Assembly: GCA_942159475.1 (NCBI GenBank)
Contig: OW804097.1
Location: forward strand, 33,492,298-33,556,297
DNA: 64,000 nt
Direction of reading: 5' to 3'
DNA from: Sthenelais limicola
Taxonomy: Eukaryota > Annelida > Polychaeta > Phyllodocida > Sigalionidae
Part shown: positions 37,801 through 47,700 of the stretch, piece by piece
Numbering within the stretch: the stretch's first letter is position 1
Layout of the letters: each line of letters starts with the position of its first letter
The notes under the pieces: generated by a model
Databases searched by the model: none
Told to the model about the DNA's origin: nothing
What the model saw: only the letters and a program-made list of their open reading frames with translations
Program-made: the position numbers and the translations under genes

Positions 37801-40800
37801 TCTTCTTTTCAAAGATCACAGCCACGAGGCTCGAGAGCTGCAGGGTTCCCGCGGTCCAGAGCACATAATTTTTCATGACTTTTAATGACCAATTCCCACA
37901 GTTTTTAATGACTTTTTAATGACCAAAAGAAGTCATGTTAGCAGATAATTTATTACCATGAAATGACACAAACGAGATACCAATTTTTGCCCAATTCTTT
38001 CTGTTCTTTTACTCCTCAGAGCATTTGCTTGTGATACCCTTTCAGCCATTTTTTGCCCTTGAGTGGGTATACTCAGGGTACTCACCAGAAATATTCAAGA
38101 GTATAGCGGGGTCACACCCCATCTAGGGGGGTCTGGGGGCATGCCCCCCCAGGAAAATTTTGAGCAAAATGATACTGTTTTAGTGCGTTCTGCTGATTTT
38201 AAGGGCCATCAGGTCAATCCCTTAATCATTAAAACTTAAACTCATAGTTTACATGATTAAGCTTTATTTTCCTAGGCACCCTAACAATGTTTTTGAGATA
38301 TCATTTTTTTCTAATAGCATAGTGTCATTACACAATGAAATAATTTGAAATAGAAGAAAAAATAGCATGCTTATCATTTTTTCTCTTTCATTTCTGTTCT
38401 GACTACTCTTATACGGCGCTCAGATAGTTTTTCATGACTTTTTAATGACTCACAGTGAAAATTAATGACTTTTAAGGCCCTTAAAAACCCAAACTCAGAA
38501 TTCATGACTTTTAATGACTTTTTAAGACCCGCGGGAACCCTGAGCTGGACAGTGTATAAAAAAGTGACTATCTATAGAAGTAGGGAACCACAAACATCGA
38601 CTAATTTTTCTTCCCCTGAAACATATTGCGAAGGAAGACACCCAAACTATATCAAATCAGCGTTCTTTTAGGGGATGGTGTTATATCCTGTTTTTAACTT
38701 TTAGTATTTTTCTTTTTGGACTGAAGCATTCTCCAAAAGCTCCTCATGACAGTCGAACCCACTGTTTCGAGCCAAAGCTGGTGTACCATTGCAACGGTTC
38801 CCCGTTGCATCAGTTCCGGATTCAAGCATCCCCATCAATAGAATTACAATGTGACCCCCTCCAAGTTCTATCTAATAGGGGACTTGCATGTTCCACTGCG
38901 CATGTCTGTTACAGTGCATGTATTCTCTTGAAATCTAACATATAAATATTGGGCAAAATCTTTTCGAAAATTGCAAGAATCTTTTTACCAATACCATAGC
39001 TTGTGTAAATGATCTATGAAAACCAAATGCATGATGGGAAAGATGAGGACTTGTGTCATGGAAACATGTATAAACATTAGAGTACTGCCAAATATTCCAA
39101 GCTGAACATGGCATGTTTTCTATAGATTTTAGACCGTACCATTAGTCCCATAATTCCATGCGAATCAAGATTCATAATGGCGGCTATGCAAATCCCCTAT
39201 TAAAACAGGCCTGTAATCATCTCAGGGTGGAACAGCCAAGGTCAATATTGGCGTAACTTCCACAATAAACTTACCTTGCTCATTGTCGATTGGGAACTTC
39301 CACATGACACCTTCTTCTGTCCAGCGTATTTGTTCGTGTAGAATATCTGTTGGCGGATAAGTGCTATTTTGCTCCATATCCTTCCTCTGCAACTGCGTAA
39401 ATTTTGACTCCCCATACGTGTCTGAAATTTTGAATACGAGAAGAGTAATATAAATATATGATTTGCGGTCCATGTCTTAACGATGGCAACATCGAGCTGT
39501 CAGAGCAATAAAAACGTTACAACAACAAAATATTATCTGCACAATATACAATCCAAGACTTCTGAAATGAACAATGGTGGGATTTGACACTACTAACTGG
39601 ACTTGAAACCCTAATTGACTTGTTAATGGCTTTTTTCGTGGAAGAACAATGGATTCGTGGATTTTGGAATTGTTGTTTTATTATGCCCGTCTGAAATGAA
39701 ATTAATTGGAAGATACGAAAAAGACATAAAAAGATGTAAGGTTTGATATTAGTCTGGTGTAACCATTTAACTTTAAAAACTACATCCAATGGTCCCAATA
39801 AGGTGAAATGTTAAGAATGTGGGTTTTTTTCGGTGCAATAATTGATAAAATATCAATATTTTGTTATGTATAAATTGAAATTACACGGATCAGCAATTAC
39901 TGAGAAAAGTGTACTTATTACATAATATTTTTGACTAAATAAGATATACTAAATGCAAATATTAGTTCCAAATATAAATCATAACAATGATTTTCAGATT
40001 CCGGTTCATTTATTTGGAGTTTTTACAATTGCAAAAACTATAAAGACTACAAAAAGGTCGAGGCTACTATTTCGTTATATTTGATCCCCGAATCTGAATG
40101 TATGAATGTCAAACTATTAACAAAGAATGATATATTATATGAATATCCTTGTCAGTCATATCTCATGAGCGTAATTGTAAGTCACTAACTACTTACTACG
40201 ACAAATAGACTATAATTTAAATAGTCTGTAATATCACTCATCTCATTCCTCATTATTTCTCTCTCATCAACCTCATAATCCAATTTTTTCATGCGGTGTT
40301 ACGATAATAACTTGACTTCATAGATTTGAACAATTAATGTCTTCTTACTTAGGAAACAATTTATATATTTAAGCTGAGAGAATGTGATGCCCTACTCTAG
40401 ATTGTATATAATAGATTACAGGGCGCTTATGAAAATCAATGTAAAGTGAGATGTGCTTTGTAATACGAAATGAATGAAATTTGAACAAAAAAAAATGCAC
40501 AAACCTGGAACCAGCTCGCTGCTAGAGACATCTTTGAATAACCCTAATGATGTGCCGCCGAATAGTTCCACGTTAACAACGTGAGCTGGTCTGAAAATGG
40601 ATGAACAAATGAGTTGGTTTTTTTTAAATATTTTATTGGCTGAAACAGTTTAACAATTATTGTTGGTATAAAGAAAGACGCATGACTGACAAGATTCAGT
40701 TATTTTTCGTGCGTTGCCATGACCAAGTAAATAAGATTCTACAGAAAATTATCATTATTGCATGTGCTATATCGTTCACATTCACTATAAAGAAAAATTC

Positions 40801-43800
40801 CAAATTATAGTCTTACAAATAGATGTTATTATTCGTCAAGCGTTTTTTCTATATTTCCATCTCATCTATACCTTAGACCCTTTAGGTTAGATCATAGGAA
40901 TCACCTACAGATTTTTCAAGGTTGCATTCTATCATCGCCGCAATACAATCATAAAAACAGTCAGACATTTAAAAACAAGAGAGCAAATTTCAAGTCAGCA
41001 ATTCGTTTCTAAAGTTGTTAACCAAAAAGTTGTTTCTAAGTTGTTAACCATAATACTTTAATAGCCATCACATACTAAATTAATAAATATCGAATTGCTT
41101 TTATCCCAACAGAAAAGCTGAGTGAAACGATGTGCTCGCTCTCCTGTGCTACCACTGAGTGAATCAAAACTTTTAGCAAAACAACAGCTGCTGCACATGG
41201 AACAGAAGCAGCGCAATACAATGCAGCTGTATATTTGGCCATGGTCGGTCGCAAACAGCAATTCAGGGGGCAAAGGTTTGAAGTAAAAAATCTCCAACTT
41301 TTCCCTCCCCATAAAGAGACCTAGGAATCACGTGTCAAGTACTTTTCGGACAGACTATAGGTTATTTTCAAAGTGAAAACAGAAAAGCTGGTATAAATTC
41401 ATTACTTCGAAATTGTCTTACCTTGGACGCCGTTGTTGCATTCTGCCAGGTGGTCGATCACCCTGTTGTTGAAGGAGGGTTCCCATCACACCTTCCTCCT
41501 GACCCGTTCTCTCAGTGCCGCCATCTCTTGGCGCTGACTGGAAGCGGGCAGAAAGACTTCCTTGCTGATCGCCGCGTTCTACTCGAGGTCTCCTCATTCG
41601 CCGACCTCGCTGTTGATCTATCTTCATAGTTCCCACAAGATCACTGTTGAATGTAACATTATTATAGTATTTCGGATATATATTCAGTTGACATAACAGA
41701 GGAATTGGGTTTTTTTTGTAAAATACATATCAGTGTGTAATGTATTTCCACGAATATTGACCTGAAATGGAATATAAAACGAAAAAAAGCAAAACTCATC
41801 ATTTAAATACTGAATTAAATACGGAAAAATAAATCTGTTCGCTACATGCGACTCCATCATTATGAACACCAATCGCGTTTTTGATAATAAACTTAAACCC
41901 TACAGTACTCTGTGGTTATACTGTGTTACAAGTTTCAACATTAAATCCCATCCTTATTAATATAAAATCCTACTCTGTTAGAACTTGCTCTGAGAATGAA
42001 CCGAGCGTGCTGTGAATAATAAAATAATAAATTACCTCAGCTCAATGCTTGGGGTCTGCTCCTGCTTCTTCTGTTGAGTATCACTCTGGTGAATACGAAG
42101 TTGATTTAGAAGGTCGGATTTTATTTGCTCGGTGTCACCTTCAATATTTTTCGCCACTTTCTCCACGGCTGTCTTCATCTCAGCATCAATATCAGAGTCG
42201 GAGTCGGAGCTGTGACATTTTAAAAGACAAAGATAAAGCTTATAAAAACGGAAGTTTATAAAGAAAGAAGCTTTGTAAATTACAAGTTCAGCAACATTTA
42301 CATACATCCCTATATTAAAGTAAATGAAACGAGATAGAATTTTGATGAATATTCCATACTCGATTCAGATGTGCAATATGATTTTAAAATAATAAATTAT
42401 TATGAATAAATATTAATTAATTAAAAGATGATCTTACCTGCTCTCGGAATCTGAACCATCGCTGCTACTGCTACTACTATCTACACTAGCTTTTTTATTT
42501 CGGCCAATTGGGTGTGATAGCTCAATTTGGGAGGAACCTGATTTCTCATCTTTTACACCATCGTCAGCAAAGTAACGTTTGGTCAAGCACAGATACCTGG
42601 CAGTTGGTCGTGTATATTTCGGGATGCTGAAAAATAAATGAATAGCATTTTTAGTTAATTAAAGTTGAATTTACTGTTGTTTGGTATTCAATATAAATTA
42701 AAGATAAAGTCCCAGGGGATACGCAATCACTTCTGCTTAGCCTTAATCAACACACACATGGCACAGGCGCCAGAGCCAAACAATATTTTTTACAAAAGTT
42801 AAATAATATCGGCCAAACTTGCCCAAAGCAAAGGCAAAGCCGCCAAAACGCCAGAATTACATTTACACTTCTTGATTAGGCCTATAGACCTATCCTGGAC
42901 GATTTGGCGTCAAAAGTGGCCATATTTATGGCCTATATAGGTCATACCGCTTAAGATTTTAACCACGCCCCCTTTATTTCGAACTGCCAGCTTTATACTC
43001 GACTCTGCATCGATCGTGTGAAACTACTACTTCCCGGCATCCCATCGACCCAAACAATGTCTCCAGGCCTAGGGAAAATGTATAGACTTAGGTTGCCTCC
43101 AATACAACAAGGTCTTTCTGGTATAATACGTGAGAAATAACCGATTCCCTGACCCCTATGCTAAAGCATGAACAGATATTTTACCCTGCGTACGGCCGCA
43201 TGGCATCTTCGGTAACACTCGGCATCGCATCTTCGGTATTCTCCGGGGAAAAAATCGACCAATCACAGGGCGCGTTACATCAACCTTCAGCTAGGCTCTC
43301 AGCCAATGGGATCACCCCTTCCAAACGTTACTCGGCGTGCCATGTAGACGGGCAGACGGGCCCGGCTACCATGGCTGCCATGGTGGTGGGGGACGGGGGA
43401 CGGGGGGACGGTGACGGCGAAGGCTTTTTAAATAGCCTAATGTTTCATTATCAGGCAAACAGTATCATATCCTAGTTAATTTAAGAGTTCTTTGACTTTG
43501 TTGTTATCTGGGGCCACTAACCCTCTGGACGACGAGGCGCCAGTGGCCATCCAAGAGATTGCCTAATTCTCCCCTTTGACAACAGGACGCGCCACCGGTA
43601 CTCGGAACGGCGAAATTGGACTAGGAAAGTTGGCTACTTCACCCGATTTCGTATGTTTTCGCAGTCAACGGGAAAAAAGAATTACGGATTTGTCATCCTT
43701 AACATGTTTGAGAATGAAAAAGTCCGGGTTCATAGTGTCTATATTGTACTCGTAATGCACATAGGCTGATTTCCCAATGCATGTCTAGCTAGCCAGTGCT

Positions 43801-44432
43801 TAAGCCTTCTTCCTCGCACTTGGCCGTACTCGGTAACATGCTCGTAGTGACGTCATAGCAGCCACCGTATGATTTGCAAAACATCGCCCGTCATCGCGGC
43901 GATCGTTTAGCACATTTAATTAAACACAAACCAAACGATATCTAATACGTTTGTTGATGGGCGGGATGGTGGGCAATGTCAATGTACAAAAACATTCCAT
44001 ACTTATGAAAGTAAATAGCCCAAGACATCCCTTCATTCCTATCAAATTGTGACGATAGTTCTAATCTGGTGCCACACACACCCCTGGATATCAAATTGGG
44101 ATAATCCATCGGCACAGTTCCCACCAAACTCCATATGTGCGAGACAAATTTGCTGTTATCCACTTTTAAAGGGAAAATAGCTATGCTTTGCACTACACAC
44201 AACAGTCAACGATCTCCGATGAGCAAGGTCAGTGTATCGCCACTGAACATTCAAGATGTTTCTGCCCTAAATACTGGACCAAATTTGAATTTTTTTAAAT
44301 TAACCACAAAAACGAGTTTACATAGTATGATTTGGCATTCGGACATACACTATATAGACGTACTTACCATATTTGGGGGGTTCTTCTTAATGCCGCAAGA
44401 ACAAGTCGCACATGAAGGATGGGCGCCGCCAT
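22595..44432 (-). CDS. MRPS31: Mitochondrial ribosomal protein mS31 (MRPS31), complete, 7 coding exons
   Basis: This is a structural protein of the mitochondrial ribosome small subunit. Exons, in minus-strand order: 44432-44368, 42626-42438, 42209-42036, 41643-41422, 40590-40505, 39421-39275 and 22863-22595. They join in phase with AG/GT boundaries to give 1152 nt, or 383 residues plus stop; human MRPS31 is close to 395. Residues 1-20 are basic and hydrophobic without acids, as in a mitochondrial presequence. Residues about 70-90 are Ser/Asp-rich, and residues about 145-217 are Arg/Gln-rich and low in complexity. Residues about 246-383 are the conserved family region, including [32 protein letters not shown] and HIEWFRNYF. 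The conserved tail is split by a 16.4-kb intron. The gene shares a compact intergenic region with SVIP. Identification rests on recognising the C-terminal motifs; the middle of the protein is poorly conserved in the family. Confidence 0.9.
23305..23484. repeat. 180-bp near-perfect hairpin element
   Basis: Arms of nearly 90 bp: CACATAGCCGATTTG, CCGATTTGGGTCT, TGATTTCATTT and GGTTTATG on the left are each mirrored on the right (CATAAACC..., AGACCCAAATCGG, CAAATCGGCTATGTG). The loop is only a few bases. The arms repeat the word CCCCCGATT/CCCGATT. It is probably a foldback MITE in MRPS31 intron 6. Confidence 0.85.
24800..25275 (+). mobile_element. MITE-1 copy 11, subfamily A, interrupted by another element
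   Basis: Both termini are present, but the interior is split after CTGCAACATTA by a 238-bp inverted-repeat element plus its TTA duplication. Removing that restores an A-type interior. Confidence 0.87.
24864..25101. mobile_element. Nested TTA-flanked inverted-repeat element (Harbinger-like MITE)
   Basis: TAGCGGAACTCCACTATAGG at the left is mirrored by CCTATAGTGGAGTTCCGCTA at the right, each followed inwards by AAAAACGG-type sequence. The target duplication TTA (24861-24863, 25102-25104) is proven by the interrupted MITE-1 host. A 3-bp TTA duplication fits PIF/Harbinger. No coding capacity. Confidence 0.85.
25991..26210 (+). mobile_element. MITE-1 copy 12, subfamily B, right end eroded
   Basis: The left end is intact. 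The right terminus stops after TTGTACACTTTCT and lacks the CTGACCC end. Confidence 0.82.
28260..28336 (+). repeat. 77-bp dispersed repeat, copy 1
   Basis: From ATAATGACTCT to GGGCCTAGACTG, aligned without gaps to 35016-35092 with roughly 90% identity. It includes GAGGCGAGAGGCTTTCCCTTC. Confidence 0.8.
28481..28869. mobile_element. MITE-2 copy in MRPS31 intron 6
   Basis: The left end GTGATGTGTTCTAGTAAAAT and the right end ATGACTCATTTTCCTAAAAC are inverted. The interior aligns with 7311-7573 over about 260 bp (for example TTGATATTTTTCAAAGTGTT). Confidence 0.8.
29588..29822 (+). mobile_element. MITE-1 copy 13, A-left/B-right mosaic
   Basis: Complete; target duplication GTAT/GTAT. The left two thirds are subfamily A. 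From TTTTTGTCTTAAATGTGGG to GAAGGCGAATTG it is subfamily B. Confidence 0.87.
30086..30107 (+). repeat. Poly-A tract (22 A)
   Basis: A homopolymer inside MRPS31 intron 6; no retroposon body recognisable to its left. Confidence 0.9.
30569..30793 (-). mobile_element. MITE-1 copy 14, mixed features, reverse
   Basis: Complete; target duplication TATT/TATT. In element orientation the first half is B-like (GTGAAAAATGATAAG) and the second half A-like. Confidence 0.85.
31168..31403 (+). mobile_element. MITE-1 copy 15, subfamily B
   Basis: Complete; the right end reads CTGACTCC. Flanks do not match clearly. It is the last copy before a 23.7-kb stretch without the family. Confidence 0.86.
35016..35092 (+). 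repeat. 77-bp dispersed repeat, copy 2
   Basis: Same orientation as the copy at 28260, 6.7 kb away in the same intron. The flanks are unrelated, so this is not a local duplication. Confidence 0.8.
36699..36796. repeat. Two-tier palindrome
   Basis: The inner hairpin 36728-36766 pairs GAATATTGCACGAGTTGC with GCAACGAGTGCAATATTC around GTA. The outer arms GTTAACTAACGAGTTGGTT and AACCAACGAGTAAGTTAAC enclose it. Confidence 0.85.
37616..37668 (+). repeat. Short tandem duplication
   Basis: CTAGGTGGCGCTTCAATAGC occurs twice in a row. The reverse complement of its start (GGCGCCACCTAG) lies 50 bp upstream, so a hairpin is possible. Confidence 0.7.
37841..38544. mobile_element. 704-bp CAGGGTTCCCGCGG element (hAT-like MITE)
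   Basis: CAGGGTTCCCGCGG at the left and CCGCGGGAACCCTG at the right are perfect 14-bp inverted ends. The 5-bp repeat AGCTG flanks both (37836-37840, 38545-38549). Both subterminal regions carry repeated TGACTTTTAATGAC words. The middle contains TCTGGGGGCATGCCCCCCCA. No transposase frame. Confidence 0.8.
38878..39197 (+). mobile_element. TA-flanked inverted-repeat element (MITE-3), copy 1
   Basis: Ends GGGGACTTGCAT and ATGCAAATCCCC, with TA on both sides. It aligns with the reverse complement of 57006-57347. TA duplications fit the Tc1/mariner type. Confidence 0.72.
39275..39421 (-). CDS. MRPS31: MRPS31 exon 6: conserved WTxEG-WxFPIDNE motif
   Basis: This 147-nt exon has acceptor AAATTTCAG and donor CAAG/GTAAGTT. 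It encodes [15 protein letters not shown] and then [19 protein letters not shown], a family hallmark. It leaves in phase 1. The next in-phase exon is 16.4 kb away. Confidence 0.9.
40505..40590 (-). CDS. MRPS31: MRPS31 exon 5
   Basis: This 86-nt exon encodes [18 protein letters not shown] followed by a short Ser-rich stretch. The acceptor is CATTTTCAG and the donor the weaker CCAG/GTTTGT. It enters in phase 2 and leaves in phase 1, which fits both neighbours. The LFGG-LG-F pattern starts the conserved C-terminal part. Confidence 0.8.
41422..41643 (-). CDS. MRPS31: MRPS31 exon 4: Arg/Gln-rich linker
   Basis: This 222-nt exon encodes a basic, low-complexity stretch ([15 protein letters not shown] and [19 protein letters not shown]). 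The acceptor is CAACAG and the donor CCAAG/GTAAGAC. The segment is not recognisable on its own; it is assigned by phase, splice sites and position between confident exons. Confidence 0.72.
42036..42209 (-). CDS. MRPS31: MRPS31 exon 3: acidic and charged helical segment
   Basis: This 174-nt exon completes the SDSDSD tract and then encodes a lysine/glutamate-rich segment that looks helical ([16 protein letters not shown]). The donor is CTGAG/GTAATT and the phase is kept on both sides. Confidence 0.8.
42438..42626 (-). CDS. MRPS31: MRPS31 exon 2: end of presequence and start of Ser/Asp stretch
   Basis: The acceptor TTTTTCAG and donor CAG/GTAAGAT bound 189 nt. The segment begins [20 protein letters not shown], where RY-F/A is a plausible processing site. 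It ends in a run of serines interrupted by Asp and Glu that continues into the next exon. Confidence 0.82.
43848..43855. promoter_or_regulatory. CRE palindrome in a CpG-rich part of MRPS31 intron 1
   Basis: TGACGTCA followed within 50 bp by CGCCCGTCATCGCGGCGATCG. It may be an intronic enhancer or alternative promoter; nothing else supports this. Confidence 0.3.
44368..44432 (-). CDS. MRPS31: MRPS31 exon 1: mitochondrial targeting presequence
   Basis: The exon encodes [20 protein letters not shown] and then Ile plus two bases of a split codon. Three arginines and no acidic residue fit an import presequence. The donor reads ATG/GTAAGTA. The start codon lies in AAAATGGCGGC, a good animal initiation context. 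Confidence 0.82.
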
Positions 44433-44691
44433 TTTGTCAACTGCGAGACTGCTGTTTCGAAAAGTAGAATAATAAAAGAGCTATACCACAGATATTTTAC
44501 AAATAAATTCTAACTTGAACTTAATTAGTTATCTACAATATCAATTATCTACAATTATTACTTAAAAATGTAGTACTGATTAAAGTGAGTGAGAGGACAT
44601 ATTCACATCGGAACTGTTTCAGCATCCGGTGAGGAGAAAATCAAAACAACTCGTAGGACTACAAATTTAATAACTTTAATAGTTTGTCAAG
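44433..44691. promoter_or_regulatory. Shared head-to-head promoter region of MRPS31 and SVIP
   Basis: Only 259 bp lie between the divergent start codons of MRPS31 (minus) and SVIP (plus), so both 5'UTRs and core promoters must fit here or overlap the first exons. I see no clear TATA box. A CCGCCAT motif overlaps the MRPS31 start codon. Bidirectional use is inferred from geometry. Confidence 0.6.
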
Positions 44692-44751
44692 ATGGGGGGC
44701 TGTTTACCTTGTTTAAATTCAAGCAGCGGTGATTATGATGAACCGACCCCA
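44692..44751 (+). CDS. SVIP: SVIP exon 1: lipid-anchor N-terminus
   Basis: Encodes the 20 residues MGGCLPCLNSSSGDYDEPTP. The donor is CCA/GTAAGT, phase 0. The ATG follows an A-rich leader in the context AAGATGG. Confidence 0.9.
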
Positions 44752-47700
44752 GTAAGTCTTAATTCTTATCGGTTGTTCAACTCTCATTTAATTATTTGTG
44801 ATCAAAATCAATATGTAGTTAGGACTTATCACTTGCTTTTTCGACCATGTCCATGGCAGAGCCATATATATATATACATACCGTAGTCATACTAGTTCTA
44901 TGCTTTAGTCTAATACCTTTGGTTTTGCTGGTCGGTTTACCCTATGACATATCATCACCATTTTAATATATAGCTATATATGTCCAAGATGGCCTATCAA
45001 AAAACTCAGTTGCAAGTCAAAAGCTGCGGGCGCGGCCGGGTCATAGCCATACACTATCGATTCAATGGGGATCATTCAATGTATCATATGACAATGCCAA
45101 TACACATCATCATGCTGGTTCGAGTCGAGACTCGAGATGATCGGCATTGATAGTCAATGTACAATGATAGTGGGTGATCGTCATTGTAAACATTAAACTA
45201 TTTCTGCTCTGACAGCATCAACCAGCATACATTAACCAGACATGAAGAGCAGATATAGTTAAATGTTTTAAACTTTAAATGTTCTCCAAATGACGTTGTT
45301 AACTCGGTCATTCATATAGCCTATACTATAGGTATTTATATTTATTTCAATCCCACACATAAGTCTCCATCATTTATGACACAAGTTATGACTTCATAAG
45401 CTTCGCTATATATGACCATGTTTACAGTATTACCGATAATCGTTTGAATTCACAGAATCTTAGAAAATGCTTGTAGGCATATAATATAGAGAATATCCCG
45501 ATTGGCCAGCAGGATATATTGTATAGACCTATTTTTTTCTGTAGAACAAACATGTTAAAAATGACTGCCTTTGTAAGTGCATGGTGATACTCATCCAGTG
45601 GTCGAAATAAGGAAAAAAATTAGCTTGCCCCTCCGGGCAAGTTCCATGACAAATCAGCTTGCCCGCCAAAATTTCAGGTTGCCCACTAACATAACGAGTA
45701 AAGTATGAAAGAGTAAATGATAAGATATATATGGTCATTAATACTACAAAATTACTGACTAATTATCCCAATTTGTACTGCCTTTTTAAAGAAAAGGGTC
45801 TTTAAAATATACAACAGCAAGCCCATAAGTAGTTATTTTACATGGGTTTGATGATTATAAAGAATACCAAGAAATTGAAATGATAGCTCTGATCAGGTTT
45901 TGATTTTATTGAATGAATTGTTATGTCACAAGAATTGGCGGGGGGGGGGGGGGGATGTATATGGAAATGTAATTGTATATGTAACAACCTGATTAACCTG
46001 TCAGAAATCTAGTTTGATTACAAACTAAGACAAAACAGTGGACATAAAGGTCACAACTATCTATATATTTGCACCGATGTATGAAAGATGAATGATAAGT
46101 AAAGACAGGAATGTAAATCCTTAGTAAAGTGATGATTGCTATAACGATAACATGAATATAGTTTATTATGTAGGGACAGGGTAGGGGTGCGGCTGATTAT
46201 TCAGGGGGGACGGGTTAAGAGATAGACTAAACATTTAATTGTTGAGTCATGTTGATGTATAATTGAATTTGAATATTGATAGCAAAAAGTGAAGGACTAA
46301 GTCCTCATGGAAAAGGATGGTTTATGGTGTTAGAACTTATAACTAAATAACCTCACAATATAAGATTGGTAGGAAAATTGAGCATTGTACTAGATTGATT
46401 ATAAAAACAAATGAATTGTAATATTACCGTATGTATCTTAATGAAAGAATGTATTATATTAAGTTAGGGCTGTCGAGGAAGATCTGCAAATGGGCAGAGG
46501 ACTGTAATTATCTTGAATAAAAGCATTATATATTTAAAGCAGGGACACAAGTTCTCAGACTGTTATTCGTCTGCCTCTCCGATAGAGGGCAGAGCAGATG
46601 GGTAGAAGGCGCATGCGCAGGAACCAGTTCCGGCTGTTCATGCAAGACAACCAGGACGCCATTGAGTTCGAGAATCAATAGAGCTGGTTTTTTCACGAAC
46701 ACTTTCATCTTCAGTCAAATCGCTCTCGATTCTCCTTCAGCTGTATCTCAGGATTCTGCTGGACGTCTTTCAGCCAGAAATCTTGCTAGAACACTTCGTA
46801 TTTCAACCTCGATAGATCGCCGCTTCGATCTGAAGCCGGCGCCATTTTGAATTCTGACCGCACCACATGGCTGTCTTCTCCGGTTGGTTTCGGTTTTGCC
46901 ATGGCGAACTCGGATAACAGTTCTAAAGGAGGAGAGGACAAGGGGAGATCTTCCCCTGCCTCGGGCACTTCTAAATCGGACGATCTGTCCGGCAGAGTTA
47001 GCCCACACCCGCCCCAGGGGGGCGATGACACACGTGGTAAGTCGCACACGACCTACAAGCTGCACATGTGGGACAGGGAAGAGAGAGAATCTCTTATGGA
47101 CGCCATCCGCATGGAAGTTAGAGACGAGATGGCCAAATGTAGGGACAGGTCTCGATCTTCATCTATTGCTTCAGGGACATCCTCTCGACATTCCAGACCT
47201 CACCGCTCCAGATCTAGACGCAGATCCCCGAGCAGGTCGACTCACAGGTCGAGTCATAGGTCCCGCCGGTCTCGCTCCTCTTCACACGGCAGCCACCGCA
47301 GCAGTCGCCGTAAACGACGTGCTTCAAGATCTCCTTCTCGATCGATCGCTGGGCTTCCTAAGATCCCCAAAGGTATGAAAAGATATTTTGGGGCCCCAGT
47401 AGTTACTGACGACGAAGATGATCTTTCTTTGCCTCCAGACTTTGAACCAGAGGACATGGATATACCGGAAGTCTCTCAGGGCGACAGAGACAACCCGTTT
47501 AACGAGTATGTAGCTCAGATTTCTAATGATTCCACCAAAGGCCCTGAGGTAAACAAAAAATTGGCCCAATTTGTTATTGCCTCCTATGATAAACCACTAG
47601 TCAGTCTGGAAGTAACAGAATTAAAGGAAAAGCACTTGATCCCAGCTAATGTGTCGAACATGAAAGTTCCCAATGTCGACGAAACTATTTGGAAAAATGT

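Larger units (their letters stand above)
22864..39274 (-). other. MRPS31: MRPS31 intron 6 (16.4 kb), transposon-rich
   Basis: GT/AG-bounded intron between exons 6 and 7. It holds five copies of the 235-bp inverted-repeat family (24800, 25991, 29588, 30569, 31168), a nested TTA-flanked element, a 180-bp hairpin at 23305, an AP-1-site element at 28481, a 704-bp element at 37841, a TA-flanked element at 38878, and a 77-bp dispersed repeat twice. A GC-rich patch at 34.2-34.4 kb has no recognisable coding content. No other exon was recognised. Confidence 0.8.

Noticed and set aside
38740..38840. tRNA-like TTCCGGATTCAAGCATCC word
   Set aside because: No A-box at the right spacing and no cloverleaf could be formed.
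40618..40640. TTTTTTTTAAATATTTTATTGG as a minus-strand retroposon tail
   Set aside because: Only a short T run and one hexamer; no element body identified.
43158..43475. 105-codon plus-strand frame in a GC-rich stretch
   Set aside because: It lies in MRPS31 intron 1, has no recognisable domain and depends on a G-rich repeat.
46847..46900. Upstream extension of DIRS ORF1
   Set aside because: The frame is open but has only a TTG there; the ATG at 46901 in GCCATGG is a far better eukaryotic start.
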